Shown piece by piece: positions 13,601 to 26,600 of a stretch of 64,000 nucleotides of DNA. Positions within the stretch are counted from its first letter, which is position 1. Each line of letters begins with the position of its first letter. A program made the position numbers and the translations under genes. Source of the stretch: Asterias rubens (taxonomy: Eukaryota; Echinodermata; Asteroidea; Forcipulatida; Asteriidae); NCBI RefSeq assembly GCF_902459465.1, contig NC_047062.1, forward strand, positions 746,501-810,500. Reading direction: 5' to 3'. The notes beneath the pieces are model-generated. The model was not told where the DNA came from, ran no database searches, and was given only the letters and a program-made list of their open reading frames with translations.

Positions 13601-14282
13601 TCAAACATTGTTTTTCACCAAAGAAATAAATATTCATGGACAAATAAATTGAGAAACCTATCAAACCTCCCTTCTATGGAGAACTCAATATCATCCAGTG
13701 TGATTGTTAATGATAGGGACAGTACATCATTCTGCAATATGATATCAAGTGACCTATAGGTCACTTGATATCATATTGAAGAATCAATACAGCACAGTCA
13801 ACCCCCCTACTGTATGACCATGCATCAATACAGCAGTCAACCCTCCTACTGTATGACCATTCAATATCATTCATCCCGCATAATAACCACTAAGTTAGTA
13901 CCAAGTACTGTGGTTTTGAATGAAAGACGCACTGTGTCAGCCTGTAATATGATGCCAAACAATACACACACATTTCTGCCACTACTCCCAACCTATACAG
14001 TTGAATGCTTTCCAAATTGATGGTACATTTTAACAGCAGTAGGAGGGTTAAGCTAATCAAAGGCAAAGTCTCTTACAAGAAGATTTATGTCTAATACTAA
14101 TCCAAACGTTACTATCGTAAGAGATTATTTTAAAAACAGTACGATTACAATACAAGGATGAACAAAACTACAATAGAGAAACCATGATTTATATTTTCAA
14201 ACAAACACTAATTAACTAAAACAACGGCAATAAAACATAAACAATCTCAAATCTGTAGTAACATCCGATGAGCACACCATTG
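10691..14282. other. Spacer between RCOR and TMEM87, no gene seen
   Basis: This separates two same-strand genes (RCOR downstream, TMEM87 upstream on the minus strand). It contains a poly-C run near 10769-10779, a degenerate relative of the CCCAATTTCATAGAG MITE around 10960-11140, a poly-T run at 11818-11836, and AT-rich DNA. The 13735-14050 segment is rich in inverted and direct repeats. I find no exon with a recognisable protein. Confidence 0.5.
13735..13778. repeat. 44-bp perfect palindrome
   Basis: The two 22-base arms meet at CCTA/TAGG (centre between 13756 and 13757) with no loop. The arms contain GATATCAAGTGACC. The flanks at 13790-13860 hold a direct repeat of a CAACCCYCCTACTGTATGACCAT block, and its partial complement (AGTAGGAGGGTTAA) recurs near 14038-14051, suggesting a larger fold-back element. 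Confidence 0.85.
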
Positions 14283-14288
14283 TTTATT
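14283..14288 (-). terminator. Candidate poly(A) signal for TMEM87
   Basis: AATAAA on the minus strand lies about 330 bases past the TMEM87 stop codon. It is the first perfect hexamer I noticed downstream of the gene. The sequence around it is AT-rich, so the call is tentative. Confidence 0.35.
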
Positions 14289-14615
14289 CTCTGCATATCA
14301 AGGTCCTCATTGCACACAAAAATACATATATATATGAATGCTTTATCTTGTGTAGTTTCAGTTATAAGAAAACACTGACAAGTTGACTAAAACTTGTGTT
14401 ATGAAGTTTTTTGTTTTTTTCATGATCGTTGAAGCAGCATGAAGATACAGTTTGCATTACAAGCGTCAACCAATTTAACGGGAAAAACTTTCACATTATG
14501 CTTAACAAATAGTTGAACTTTTGCTGAAGAGTTCAAATTACAAGTTTCCTTGGTGGTACGTAGAATCATCCCAAGTTTCCTTGGTGGTACATAAACTCAT
14601 CCTACAGAAGGATAT

Positions 14616-17600
14616 CTACTCCATCTTGTTTCTCTCCAGATTGGTAACAAGTTCTTCTTCCGAGTCGTCAAAGGCACCAAGGGCACTGAATAAAATAGAA
14701 CAAGAAAACGATTAACCCAAACTCACTTGAGTGATTTACTGGGATCCTTCCTTACTCACAAAAAGATCAACACCATTCAGTAACTCAACATCCAAACTGT
14801 TGGACTCTGATTATGGTGGTATGCCTGATCCCATGTAAAGCATGATCAGTTTACTAGTGCAGTCCTCAGTCCAACACCATTCAGTAACTCAACATCCAAA
14901 CTGTTGGACTCTGATTATGGTGGTATGCCTGATCCCATATAAAGCATATTACCAGATCAGTCCTCAATTACCATTCAGTAACTCAACATCCAAACTGTTG
15001 GACTCTGATTATGGTGGTATGCCTGATCCCATATAAAGCATATTACCAGATCAGTCCTCAATTACCATTCAGTAACTCAACATCCAAACTGTTGGACTCT
15101 GATTATGGTGGTATGCCTGATCCCATATAAAGCATATTACCAGATAAGTCCTCAATTACCATTCAGTAACTCAACATCCAAACTGTTGGACTCTGATTAT
15201 GGTGGTATGCCTGATCCCATGTAAAGCATGATCAGTTTACTTGTGTAGTCCCAAGTCCAACAACATGCAGCAAATCAACACCTAAACTGTTGGACTCTGA
15301 TTATGATGGTATGTCCTGTGGGCCCAGCCGTGGAAGGCAAGGTGGATTCCAATTCGAACACCAGATGCTTTTTCCGTTCCAAAATCCCCACCCTCATACA
15401 CACACATCCCCAAAAAAGCTAAATAAAAAAAGTAGAAACTGACTATCTGACCCCAATTTCATAGAGCTGCATAAGCACAAAATCTAGCTTAGCACAACAC
15501 AATTATGCTTACTAGAATAAGGTTACCAGCCAAGCCACCATGTCACAAGTACAATTTGTGAAATTTCAAGCAATATTTTCTGCTTAAGCAGCTCTATGAA
15601 ATTGGGCCAAGAAAGTGAAATACTTACGCATCCGCTACAGCAGCAGGGATGTTATCCTCAACCCATTTCAGATCATCATCATGCTTGCTGGATTGACTCT
15701 CATTACGGTTACCAATCACATTACGCATCTTCACCCCCTCTGTTGACATGGAAATGTAAAAAAAAATCAAACACGGCATATTCTATGAGCACAGTATTAA
15801 CCACTTCAACAGAGGTATTACTTATTTTGGCAGAAACATCATCACATTTGACAAAGGGTAATTCAAAATCCTAAAAACCACTTTATCCTATTCCAAAATG
15901 TTGGCCGGCACTCTACCAACTGAGCTATCTATCTAGCTTTATGTTGGCAGTCTCCATATTTTGTCAATATCTTCCAACATGTCACAAAACATGCACCTTC
16001 CTGACTGGAATGTAACTTTACCCTGCAATTCTATTTGACTCACCGAATGCATCATTCAGCATGGGTTCTTCACTCTCATCATCCCCACGGTCAGTGAGTG
16101 GAGAGAAGGCATAGCGCTGATTGTTGGCTGTAGGTCTGAAGATGATCACAATCACAACCAAGATCACACAGAACAAGACGTGCCAGTAAGCGTCATCTAG
16201 CCATAACTCATGCCACTTCTACAAGTACAAAATAAAATATAGTGATTAAATTATGCAATTTCTGTATGAAATAATATATAGAACTTGGAGAATGCTTTGT
16301 GTTTAATAATATCTGCAAATCTGCTTTGGGACAATCCATGCACTCTGCCATTCTAGCAGTAGCTGCATCCACTCTGCCAATCTAGCTGCATCACAAATGT
16401 TAGCTTCCCCATTGGTTAATGTTGTCAACTTTGTCATACAGGCATGTCACTTGGTATTGAAACTCTATGTCCACAGCCAGAAATAAAGGTGTCTTGCCCT
16501 TACACAAATGAAGTATCAGGCCTGTCATTGGAACAGGTTTACTAATCTTTAAACATGTGTGTGGTTCTTCACAAGAGTTGAGCATTTTCACACAAAAATA
16601 GCAGCGGGCCTCTATTCAGAGACATTAAGGTAAAGAGTAAGGGTTACTGAAGTTCTGGGCTAGGGCAATCGTTTCTTCAAATTCCCAACACTTTAGTACG
16701 AAAGGTTTACCTATTGAGCTTTAACCCATTTTTTAGGCTCTTTTTTTTGTCCTTGTTATTCACAACGATATTGGTCCACAACCCAAGTAAGCTCATTACC
16801 AATACAAGAACTTTTTGTTGTAATTCTTTGGGACTCTTGAAGCCCTATTCAGGACTCTTTCTCTGTACACAGATACAGAGTCCTATCTATTAAAGGAACA
16901 CGTTGCCTTGGATCGGTCAAGTTGGTCTTTGAAAAGCATTTGTAACCGTTTGTTATAAAATGCATACGACTAGAAAGATATTTTAAAAGTAGAATATAAT
17001 GATCCACACAGGTATCACTCGAAATTGCGTGGTTTTCCTTTTACCTCGTCGACAAACACGGTCGGCCATATATGGGAGTCAAATGTTTGACTCCCATAAA
17101 TGGCCGACCGTGTTAGTTCGCAAAGAAAAAGGAAAATCCTGCAATTTCGAGGCAAATTTGTGTGGATCATTGTATTCTAATTTTGAATCATCTTTCTAAC
17201 CATATGCATTTTATAACAAACGGTTACAAACGCTTTTCAAAGACCAACTCGACCGATCCAAGGCAAAGTGTTCCTTTAAAAAGGCAAATTGGCCAAATTT
17301 CCATCGAGTTATTATCATGTTCATTTTATCGAGAGCAAAGAAAACTGAAGATGCCTGACCTTGATGCATGTTGTCCAACGATGTGTTTTTGTTGACCACA
17401 AGAGGAAGATGACCGCAGCCAGAACGCAGAAGATGAGAGTGTTGGTAAAGTGTCTGTACAACCAAAGCTTCACCATGTTACGTCTCAGACGCAATGTCCG
17501 TGTTGTGTCTACCAAACTTTTGAACACGTTCAAGATGTTGGTTAAGGAAATCTCCCATGAAGATTCTTGTCTCAAAGTATATACTCGTAAAACATTTACT

Positions 17601-20600
17601 TCATTTGGTGAAGGTTAAATCATGACTGCATTTACATCATATAATAAATTATGACCTTAAAATAAAGTTGTAATTTGTAAAATTGTAAGTATGTGACAAT
17701 TTCTGCACAATCTTTACTTCTTAGATGAAGAAAACATTTCAAACCATGAAAGAATCATACTTCTTTTGTTCAAGAAGTTTCCGTAGGAAGCTATATTCAG
17801 CCTTTTTGGCGAAACTGCTCTAAGACGTTTCATACTTCATGAGCTTTAACTGACACTGCCTCATGCTTATCAAATTATTTGTTTTGATGAAAACTTGCAC
17901 ATTACAAGCTTTTTCTTTTTTCCCCTTGGTTGTTGTTGAAATGTGAACCCATTTGCACAAGCTGCATAGCCAGTTGAATTAGAATATTGAAACATTTATT
18001 TGTTTAAACACTGAGGTTAAAAAATGTCAACATCAATCAAACTTGCACATGACAAACTTTTTCTTTTTCCCCTTGGTTGTTGTTGAAATGTGTAACTATT
18101 TGCACAAGCTGCATAGCCAGTTTAGTTAGATTATTGAAACATTTATTTGTTTAAACACTGAGGTTTAAAAATGTCAACATCTATCAAGCACTTTCACATC
18201 CATATTTAGCCTCACCAAGATATTAATTTTCAAATTTAAATAGAAGGAATGGTTTAAAAGTTTAGAAATAAAAGAAAGTTTGTTATGTATAAAGGATATC
18301 CACCAACAGATGACAGCATCCAGAACGGCCAGTGGTAGGATAGCGATCAGTGCATGATCCTCACTCTGTACAAACACAATACAGAAAATATTAATAAACA
18401 CAACAACTCCTTATACATTTTGCATTCTACATTAACCCACCTACTCTTGGTACCTTTCCCCTGTAAGTTCATCATTATTTTTTAAAGCATTCAGAATTCT
18501 GCGCTTAGTGGTTTAGTGCCTTGTGCTAACATGAAGCCACAATTACATGCACAACATCCCTGCTAACCTGTGAAATATGCTTACACTATTTAACAGCACA
18601 AAATGTTCTAGTAATGTAAGCAAATTCAAGCCTAATGAGCTAGTGGACTTCTTGGAACATAACTTAGCACTACTGTTGGGGACAATTCACAAGGTCAGCA
18701 TAATATTGGTATCATTCACTTACTCCTTTGACCCTAAGGCAGGCCTCAATAGAGCTGAGGATAAAATACATCATTCCTGCTCCCATCAGCCAGTGGAGAT
18801 CACGGCCAAGTCTAGGTCTGGTGATCAAAGAAATAAACAGTTTTTAAAAGGAAGCAGTGTTTGTGAAAGACAGATACTTTTAATTTGACAGAAGGCTACA
18901 TTACTACATTCTATGGGCAAAATTTCATATGGAATCAGCTTCTGTTCATCAAAACATAGGGGTTACTACATACAGGGATGTGATTGCTTGTCTTTAAAAA
19001 AGCCTGAAAATTTAAACTGTCTGGAAATGTGAGTCCTATCATTGCGAGCGCAAGCTTGCCCCTTACGGCGTGGGGTCCGGGGCCCGCCCAAGGGTGCCGG
19101 AAAAATGTTGAAGTCTAGATGCTCTGTGGTGCATTCTAAGCTTCCTTAGAACACCTTCCTTAGAATCACTTTTTGTTGCCCACTTCCAGTGTTTTTGAGG
19201 AGAAAGAACAAAAAATCTCAAATATTGCATTTAATTCAGCTGGGAAACCCTTGTTCAGAATAAGTATAACATTGGAAACACAAAATCATTGCCAAATTTA
19301 CTCTGTGTTTAAAATAATCTGCCATTTTCAGTGGCAGACTTCTTTTTGCGTGTAAAGGGAAAAGTGAAATCATACATTGTACTTGTTGTAGCCTTGGGTA
19401 AACAGACCCGGAGATGATGGTGTCATCACGCATCACAGTAAGTACCTATCACTTTTCTAGCCGCGGTCACTAATTTTTCATAGCAGTTAGCACTGATGCA
19501 AATGAATCTCAAGTCCGTCAACAGTGCCCGACTCCTCCAGCCAACTCCAGCGGAATTTATTTTGAACACCTTTTTTCAGGTCTCGAACTGATGGGTCTCC
19601 CCTCGGCAAAGTTTGTTTCGACGCCGCCATGCCAGTTAGTTTCGAAGCCGCCATGCCTATGCGACTGGCTGACGAGACAACAGTCATGACAGTACGAATC
19701 CTCAAAACAGTCGTACGTGGTACGGATTGTATTGGTGTGGCCACACGCGGACGGACGTTGGCTGGCAAATGCTGCCATATTGTGCACGCAAACCAAAAAT
19801 AGAAGCTCCAGCGCAGCGTTGATCTTCGTTGCTCTACTAGCATTGGCGATGCGCAATTTCTAAATTGTTCGTGCATTTCGAGTTTTTTAAATTTGCGCAG
19901 TTATCACCATGCGTAAAACCACCGCACATTGCGCAGACACAAAATGAGGTCACTGCTACACATTTAGTCTGTTCCCCCATTCCATTAATACACAAGCACA
20001 GCACACGCGTTAATAGGAACTAGACTTGGTGAAAGAAGCACGCTACTCACCAGTAAAAACAACAAACCGTACCGGTCCAATGTGAGAACGATCACAACTT
20101 ATGCGTCTTCTTAGCGTCATTTAATAAAAATCCCGTCCGACCCAGCGCTCTGTTTCCACCTCGTTCTCATATATGGCAATACAATTTAATGTAGAACGTT
20201 CATCATAAAACCAATTAAATACATTTCGGCATGCAAAACTCAACATGAATAATTAATTAGCACAATCTACCCCCCGATTTTCTCAACGGATTCACATGAT
20301 TCACGTTGGTTGACTTTTTGAGTCGAAAAAGCCGGAAATCCGGCAAAAGCCGGAGAAATCACATCCCTGTACATATGAAAATACCTAATAGAGAATGTTG
20401 GAACGACCTTTGCTATTCTAGAGCAGGTCAACAATAGAGCATACCTTGTGATACCATATCCCAAGCTGACGATAACAACCAGCATTCTAGCCAGAGAACG
20501 TTTCAAACAAGAAACCAGCTCAGCAAAGATGATTGCTCCTGGCATGGAAGTACCGTCTGTGTTGAGATGTTCATATTCTGCATAAAATACTGCTTTCTCA

Positions 20601-23600
20601 AGTAAACCTGTCAAAGAAAAGTAGGATATGAAACTTTGCATGGTGTGAGTACAATCAGGCAAGGTTTATGTTAGCAATATGAGTAAATCTCTTTTGATTA
20701 GTAATGGTTCTGAAAAGAACTGGTTGTTGACAACTAAACGCTTCTATCAGTATGCATACAATACAACTAAACGCTTCTATCAGTATGCATACAATACAAC
20801 TAAACGCTTCTATCAGTATGCATACAATACAACTAAACGCTTCTATCAGTATGCATACAATACAACTAAACGCTTCTATCAGTATGCATACAATACAACT
20901 AAACGCTTCTATCAGTATGCATACAATACAACTAAACGCTTCTATCAGTATGCATACAATACAACTAAACGCTTCTATCAGTATGCATACAATACAACTA
21001 AACGCTTCTATCAGTATGCATACAATACAACTAAACGCTTCTATCAGTATGCATACAATACAACTAAACGCTTCTATCAGTATGCATACAATACAACTAA
21101 ACGCTTCTATCAGTATGCATACAATACAACTAAACGCTTCTATCAGTATGCATACAATCTCTAAAACTGCTCTTATTTTTTCACTAAAACATTCACAAAA
21201 CAATAATTGTGACGAAATATTAACAGCTTAGTTGAATGGTGTATTAATTGAAACTAGAAGATAGAGATGGATATATTCTTATGAAATTTATCAACAATGA
21301 ACTTCTTTTTATTTTACATAAGGTGAACAAATAAAGCGATGAGTTTATACCCAACAGCATGACTCCACCAATCCAGAACTGAATTCTCAAGAGATCTCGC
21401 CACTGACATGCCAACATCAAGAGCCACAAAAACGCCATGATGGAATATACACCACACATAATGCCGTAGAACTACAGGTAAAATAACATCATCATTAATA
21501 CATCATAAATGCCTCGTCTGAAAACCATACCTACAATGCTCAATACATAGGGACATTGGCTCTAAAAAGGGTACAACCTACCTTATTGTGATGTTGATGT
21601 CAGAAAAACATATAACATGTATTTTTAACATTTTTAAAGGCCAATTTGACAGATGATTTTTTGTAATTTATCTCCATTACCTCATTCCATGCGACATATC
21701 TGTGTTCTCTCTAATGAATCTAACACTCAATGAATCATGTTTATTATTACTACCTTTTAATGTAACTAGATACTTACAATCAGTAGGGGTCTTTGTGTTG
21801 CAGATAAGTAACCATGCTTTGATTTCATCATTATTGATACTGGGGAAAAAATGGAAATGAATACAGCATTAAAAAACAAAAATATAAATACGAACATGTT
21901 GAAAAAAAATAACAAAATCTATGCAGATCTTGCATATGATGGACTTTGCGGTAATTTTGCAGTATCTCATGATATCCCTTTTATTAAATGTCTGACATTG
22001 TTCCCTGCATGCTAAAACAATCACCAATTATGACTTCCATTACACTATCAAGGGGCCAGACTACTTCACCTCTCAGCCTCACTTTCAGATCCATTGGGTT
22101 TAATGGGAGAAAAAACAAAATGGCTTTCCAATGACCAAGGTATATATCTACTTTCTTGGTTAGGTGTGTACCTCATTGAAATGAAACTAATGAACATGAT
22201 AAGAAGGAATCAGAGAACTTATCCATGAAATGTCAAATTGGTTGGATACATTGGCTCTTTTGCTAGTTTGAAAATTTATGTACACACTTTTTTATATATT
22301 TTTTTTACCTGGATTTTACTAAATTGGAGGCGCTTTGAGATGGTGTATAAAGTGCTATAAAGATAATGCTGTGTTTTGTTACCATCAAACGACGGTCTTG
22401 AGCTATTGAATTGTCGATATATTGATTGTTAAAATTGATACTATGGATTGTATTGACAAAACCCTATGAGTAGTTTTTAAAAAGTATAGAAAAAGGGTAG
22501 GTAGGTATCTCTAGCCAAAGTTTTTGATAAACATTTTACCTTTGACTTCTAGCTTGTTATCAGGTTTCTCTGGTTTCAGATGAACAATAAACAAGAACCT
22601 TCCTGCACGATCATTTGTTGTTGTTACTCTGTTTTTCATCTGTAAACAAATATCATACACATTAAGATTAATTCTTAAATCTAGAAAAATATGTGTGCAC
22701 ACCAAATGTAAAAAGAACACAGGCTGAATTCAACAGCCCAAACCTTCACCAGGTAGTACCATTTAATCCCAAATTTCCAGGGGATAGTTAGTTATAGCTA
22801 GAAGAACGTCCCCTGTGCTGCCGAAGTGTTAGCACAATGCTACGACCTTACGAAGATCATGCCGGTCACCTCGATCTCAAAATTCAATAAAGTCGGGACA
22901 CAATCGTCGTAAAAATCAAAATAATTTAGCAAACGATAGACTCGTCCACACAACTGTACTGCTTCTACGCCAAAAGTGTTGCTAACTCGTTGCACCTATG
23001 ATTACACAAAGACCAACGCCGACCAAGCCGGTTGTTTCTACTGTGCTGTGTTTTTATTACGACCACAGAGACCTCACCACGATGCTACCACGCTGCTGTA
23101 CGATAATGATGTTCCCACTATGACTTTGCCCGGCTTACTGTTGGCTACGACTCGGCTACACTTGTTTTGAAAATGTTCAAATTAAGCATGAGGAGAGATG
23201 GCAGCTTCCCGACCTAGGATACCCCACCCAAACCAAATCATGCCCATGATCCTCCCACATTTGGCCCATGAGTGGCCTGTGATTGGCCACGCTTGGCATT
23301 TTATCCCTGCAGTAGAAGTGGCGTCTATGTGTGAACACATTGTAAGCGCTTTCTGTGGGACATTGCCTTTAAGATTAATACACAATCAAATGAATCTTTG
23401 CTCTTTGTGAAAACAAACCAAGAAATATTTAATTTAAATTGCAAAAACATTTTTCATTATCTAAAACACAAAAGCATTAACAACTGAAAAGAAGAGATTT
23501 ACTTACCACTTCAGTTGATGGAGTGGTAGTTTTAGAAGCCTCAGTAGCTTTGACCTTTGTTGCCTTCGCTTTCTCTGTGGGCTTAGGAGCATCTGTTACA

Positions 23601-26600
23601 GGTAGAATTGCAGCTCGTCGTAATTTAATTTTATCAGCTTCATCTGGTTTAGCAGGTTCACCCTCCTGAAAATAATATGACATTTTGGAACGGGTAAATG
23701 ACAAGCAATGATTTTTTTTTCTATTTTAAAACATCTCAATGAAATTGGACCAGACCAAAAATGACAAAATGATACATTAACTATAAAGCCCTCAGCACAC
23801 TGCGAACTTATTCCCAGGGAGACTAATAAAGTAAGTTTATGGGGGAATTTTAACCCCCCACTACTACCTTGTGATGGTTTCACATGGTCGTTTAGCTTAA
23901 CACTACTTCATATTTTCCTGAGTATTCCTGAGTATTTCATATGTGTTAGATAAATCCCCACCTTTGCTGGTTTGTCTTCTTTTGCTTTTGTCGGTGGTGC
24001 TTTTGTCGGTGGTGCTTTTGTGGTTATTGGTGGTCCAACATAGTTACAATGGGCGATAGGAATCGTTGAGTAACAGCTCCAACTGGTTGAATTAGTCTCA
24101 TCCTGCCAACAAAAATATAAATAAACATATTTCAAGGAAGAATCATGTGTGGCTTACAGGCTGCAGGCATCGATGCAAAGTGAACAATAGTCTTATAATT
24201 AAACAACACTTTTGATAAAACACTGCCTTATTTCCTTTAAAGGGTTTTGGTACCTTTACTAGAGCATGTTTTTGGCCATGACATGAATCCCTACTCACTG
24301 TGAATGAACATGTAGGTAATATAATTTACCTGTAGAAGTTTCATAAGTCATCAAGTTTTTGAGAAAAAGTTAAAATCACAGAGCAATGTTTTCAGGAATG
24401 TCACATACATGGAAATGCATCGTACATGTAATGTTGCGTACATGCTAAAATAATTTTTTGTCTAACTAAAGAGAAGAGATAAATTTTGTGAAGATTGTTT
24501 TACTTATTTCTAAAAATTACAGCACCTCAGCAAGTAATGTTTGAATGGAAGCATTCTACCATCATTATCTTTAAAGCCGTTGGACATTTTCGGTAAACAG
24601 TAATGTCCAAGGCCCGCACTTTGTGGATAACAACTAAATATATAAAATAACAAACCTGTGAAAATTTAGGCTCAATCGGTCATCAGAGTCGGGAGAAAAT
24701 AACGGGAAAACCCACCCATGTTTCTGTACGTTTCACCGTGTCATGACATGTGTTTAAAATAAATCCGTAGTTCTCGATATCGAGAGTTGATATTGTTTTA
24801 ATGTTTTCTCAAAACGTAAAGCATTTCATGGAATAATATTTCAAGAGAAGTCTTTCACCATTACCTTCTGTAAACCCTGTAAGTTATTTGTAAATCTGTG
24901 AACTTTTTTTTTGTCCTGTTCCGAAAGTGTCAAATGGCTTTAAACCATGTAAGTTTAATGTAAAAGTATGAAGGTTTGTGTTTTGTGACATACAAAAAGT
25001 AGCCAAACCCATCAGTTCAACAAAAGGCTCTGACATGTGAAAGTGTAGTTGTTCCCTCAATGGTCTGGTTCCAATGAGGAGCATTTATACTGACATGTGA
25101 AAGTGTAGTTGTTCCCTCAATGGTCTGGTTCCAATGAGGAGCATTTACACTGACATGTGAAAGTGTAGTTGTTCCCTCAATGGTCTGGTTCCAATGAGGA
25201 GCATTTATACTCACATGTGAAAGTGAAGTTGTTCCCTCAATGGTCTGGTTCCAATGAGGAGCATTTATACTCACATGTGAAAGTGAAGTTGTTCCCTCAA
25301 TGGTCTGGTTCCAATGAGGAGCATTTATACTCACATGTGAAAGTGAAGTTGTTCCCTCAATGGTCTGGTTCCAATGAGGAGCATTTATACTGACATGTGA
25401 AAGTGAAGTTGTTCCCTCAATGGTCTGGTTCCAATGAGGAGCATTTATACTGACATGTGAAAGTGAAGTTGTTCCCTCAATGGTCTGGTTCCAATGAGGA
25501 GCATTTATACTGACATGTGAAAGTGAAGTTGTTCCCTCAATGGTCTGGTTCCAATGAGGAGCATTTATACTCACATGTGAAAGTGAAGTTGTTCCCTCAA
25601 TGGTCTGGTTCCAATGAGGAGCATTTATACTCACATGTGAAAGTGAAGTTGTTCCCTCAATGGTCTGGTTCCAATGAGGAGCATTTATACTGACATGTGA
25701 AAGTGTAGTTGTTCCCTCAATGGTCTGGTTCCAATGAGGAGCATTTATTCTCACAATTAACCCCTTGTATGCGATGGGATATTCAACTCAATTCAATTTA
25801 AACACATATTTATTTCCATACTTACATGTAACTACGGAGCAAAAATAACATTAAATAGCAGCCAACAGCGTAAACAGAATAAATAGAGTAGGGGGCTGTT
25901 TTGATAAGCAGAAGCTTGTAAAAATCAGCCAGACGGACAATTTAACAAAACAAACAGACAAACATGCAAACAAAAAAGACAGACGAACATAAGCCAAATA
26001 TAAGGCGTTCATAATTAGTGAAAAGATGGCAGAACAGTTCAAGCAGAAGCAATAATAATAGCAATAATAATAATACCAAGACTTATATAACGCCCTAATT
26101 ATGTAAACATGCTTTAGGGCACTGAACATGGAAATATAGACAAACTAAGAAATAAGAACATACAGAATTATAGCAACAGGAATAAAAATTCTTAAACACA
26201 TTCAACCAGTTAGTAAACAAACTTAAACAATAGAAATCCTGAAGTATTAAATATACAATTAGGTCTAAAATCTAAAATGCAAAACACAAAATAATTATCC
26301 TACCGCTAGGAGCGTACTGCTTGATGAGCAGTACCCACTATCAGCTGCCTCACTCCGCTGTATAACAATATAGCTCTCAGAAGCAAACATCACTTCATCA
26401 CCATTAGATGAGAAGAACCTCTCAAGATATGCGTTGGTTGAGTTCTCCTATGGAGTCAATCAGGATTTGAAACTTTGCATGGTGGAAATAAGACATAGTA
26501 AGGTTTGCGGTAATACCATGTAATGATCAGTATGAGAATATCATTACATAGTGTTACTGTAAACCTAGCCCTGGAGGCCTTACCTTTTCGTATTGTACTA

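Noticed and set aside
14771..15320. CRISPR-like array because of regular repeats
   Set aside because: The units are contiguous tandem copies with no unique spacers, in an animal intron. The same applies to the other arrays.
20655..21203. Long repetitive open frames on both strands over the 33-bp array
   Set aside because: The 33-bp period is divisible by three, so any frame without a stop in one unit stays open; there are no splice sites or flanking coding signal.
22800..23400. GC-richer stretch with open frames on both strands in TMEM87 intron 6
   Set aside because: No conserved protein, repeats or splice signals; the frames overlap antisense to one another and look incidental.
25017..25754. 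245-codon repetitive frame on the TMEM87 strand
   Set aside because: It is explained by the 60-bp minisatellite. No acceptor or donor joins it to exons 4 and 5, whose phases already match without it.
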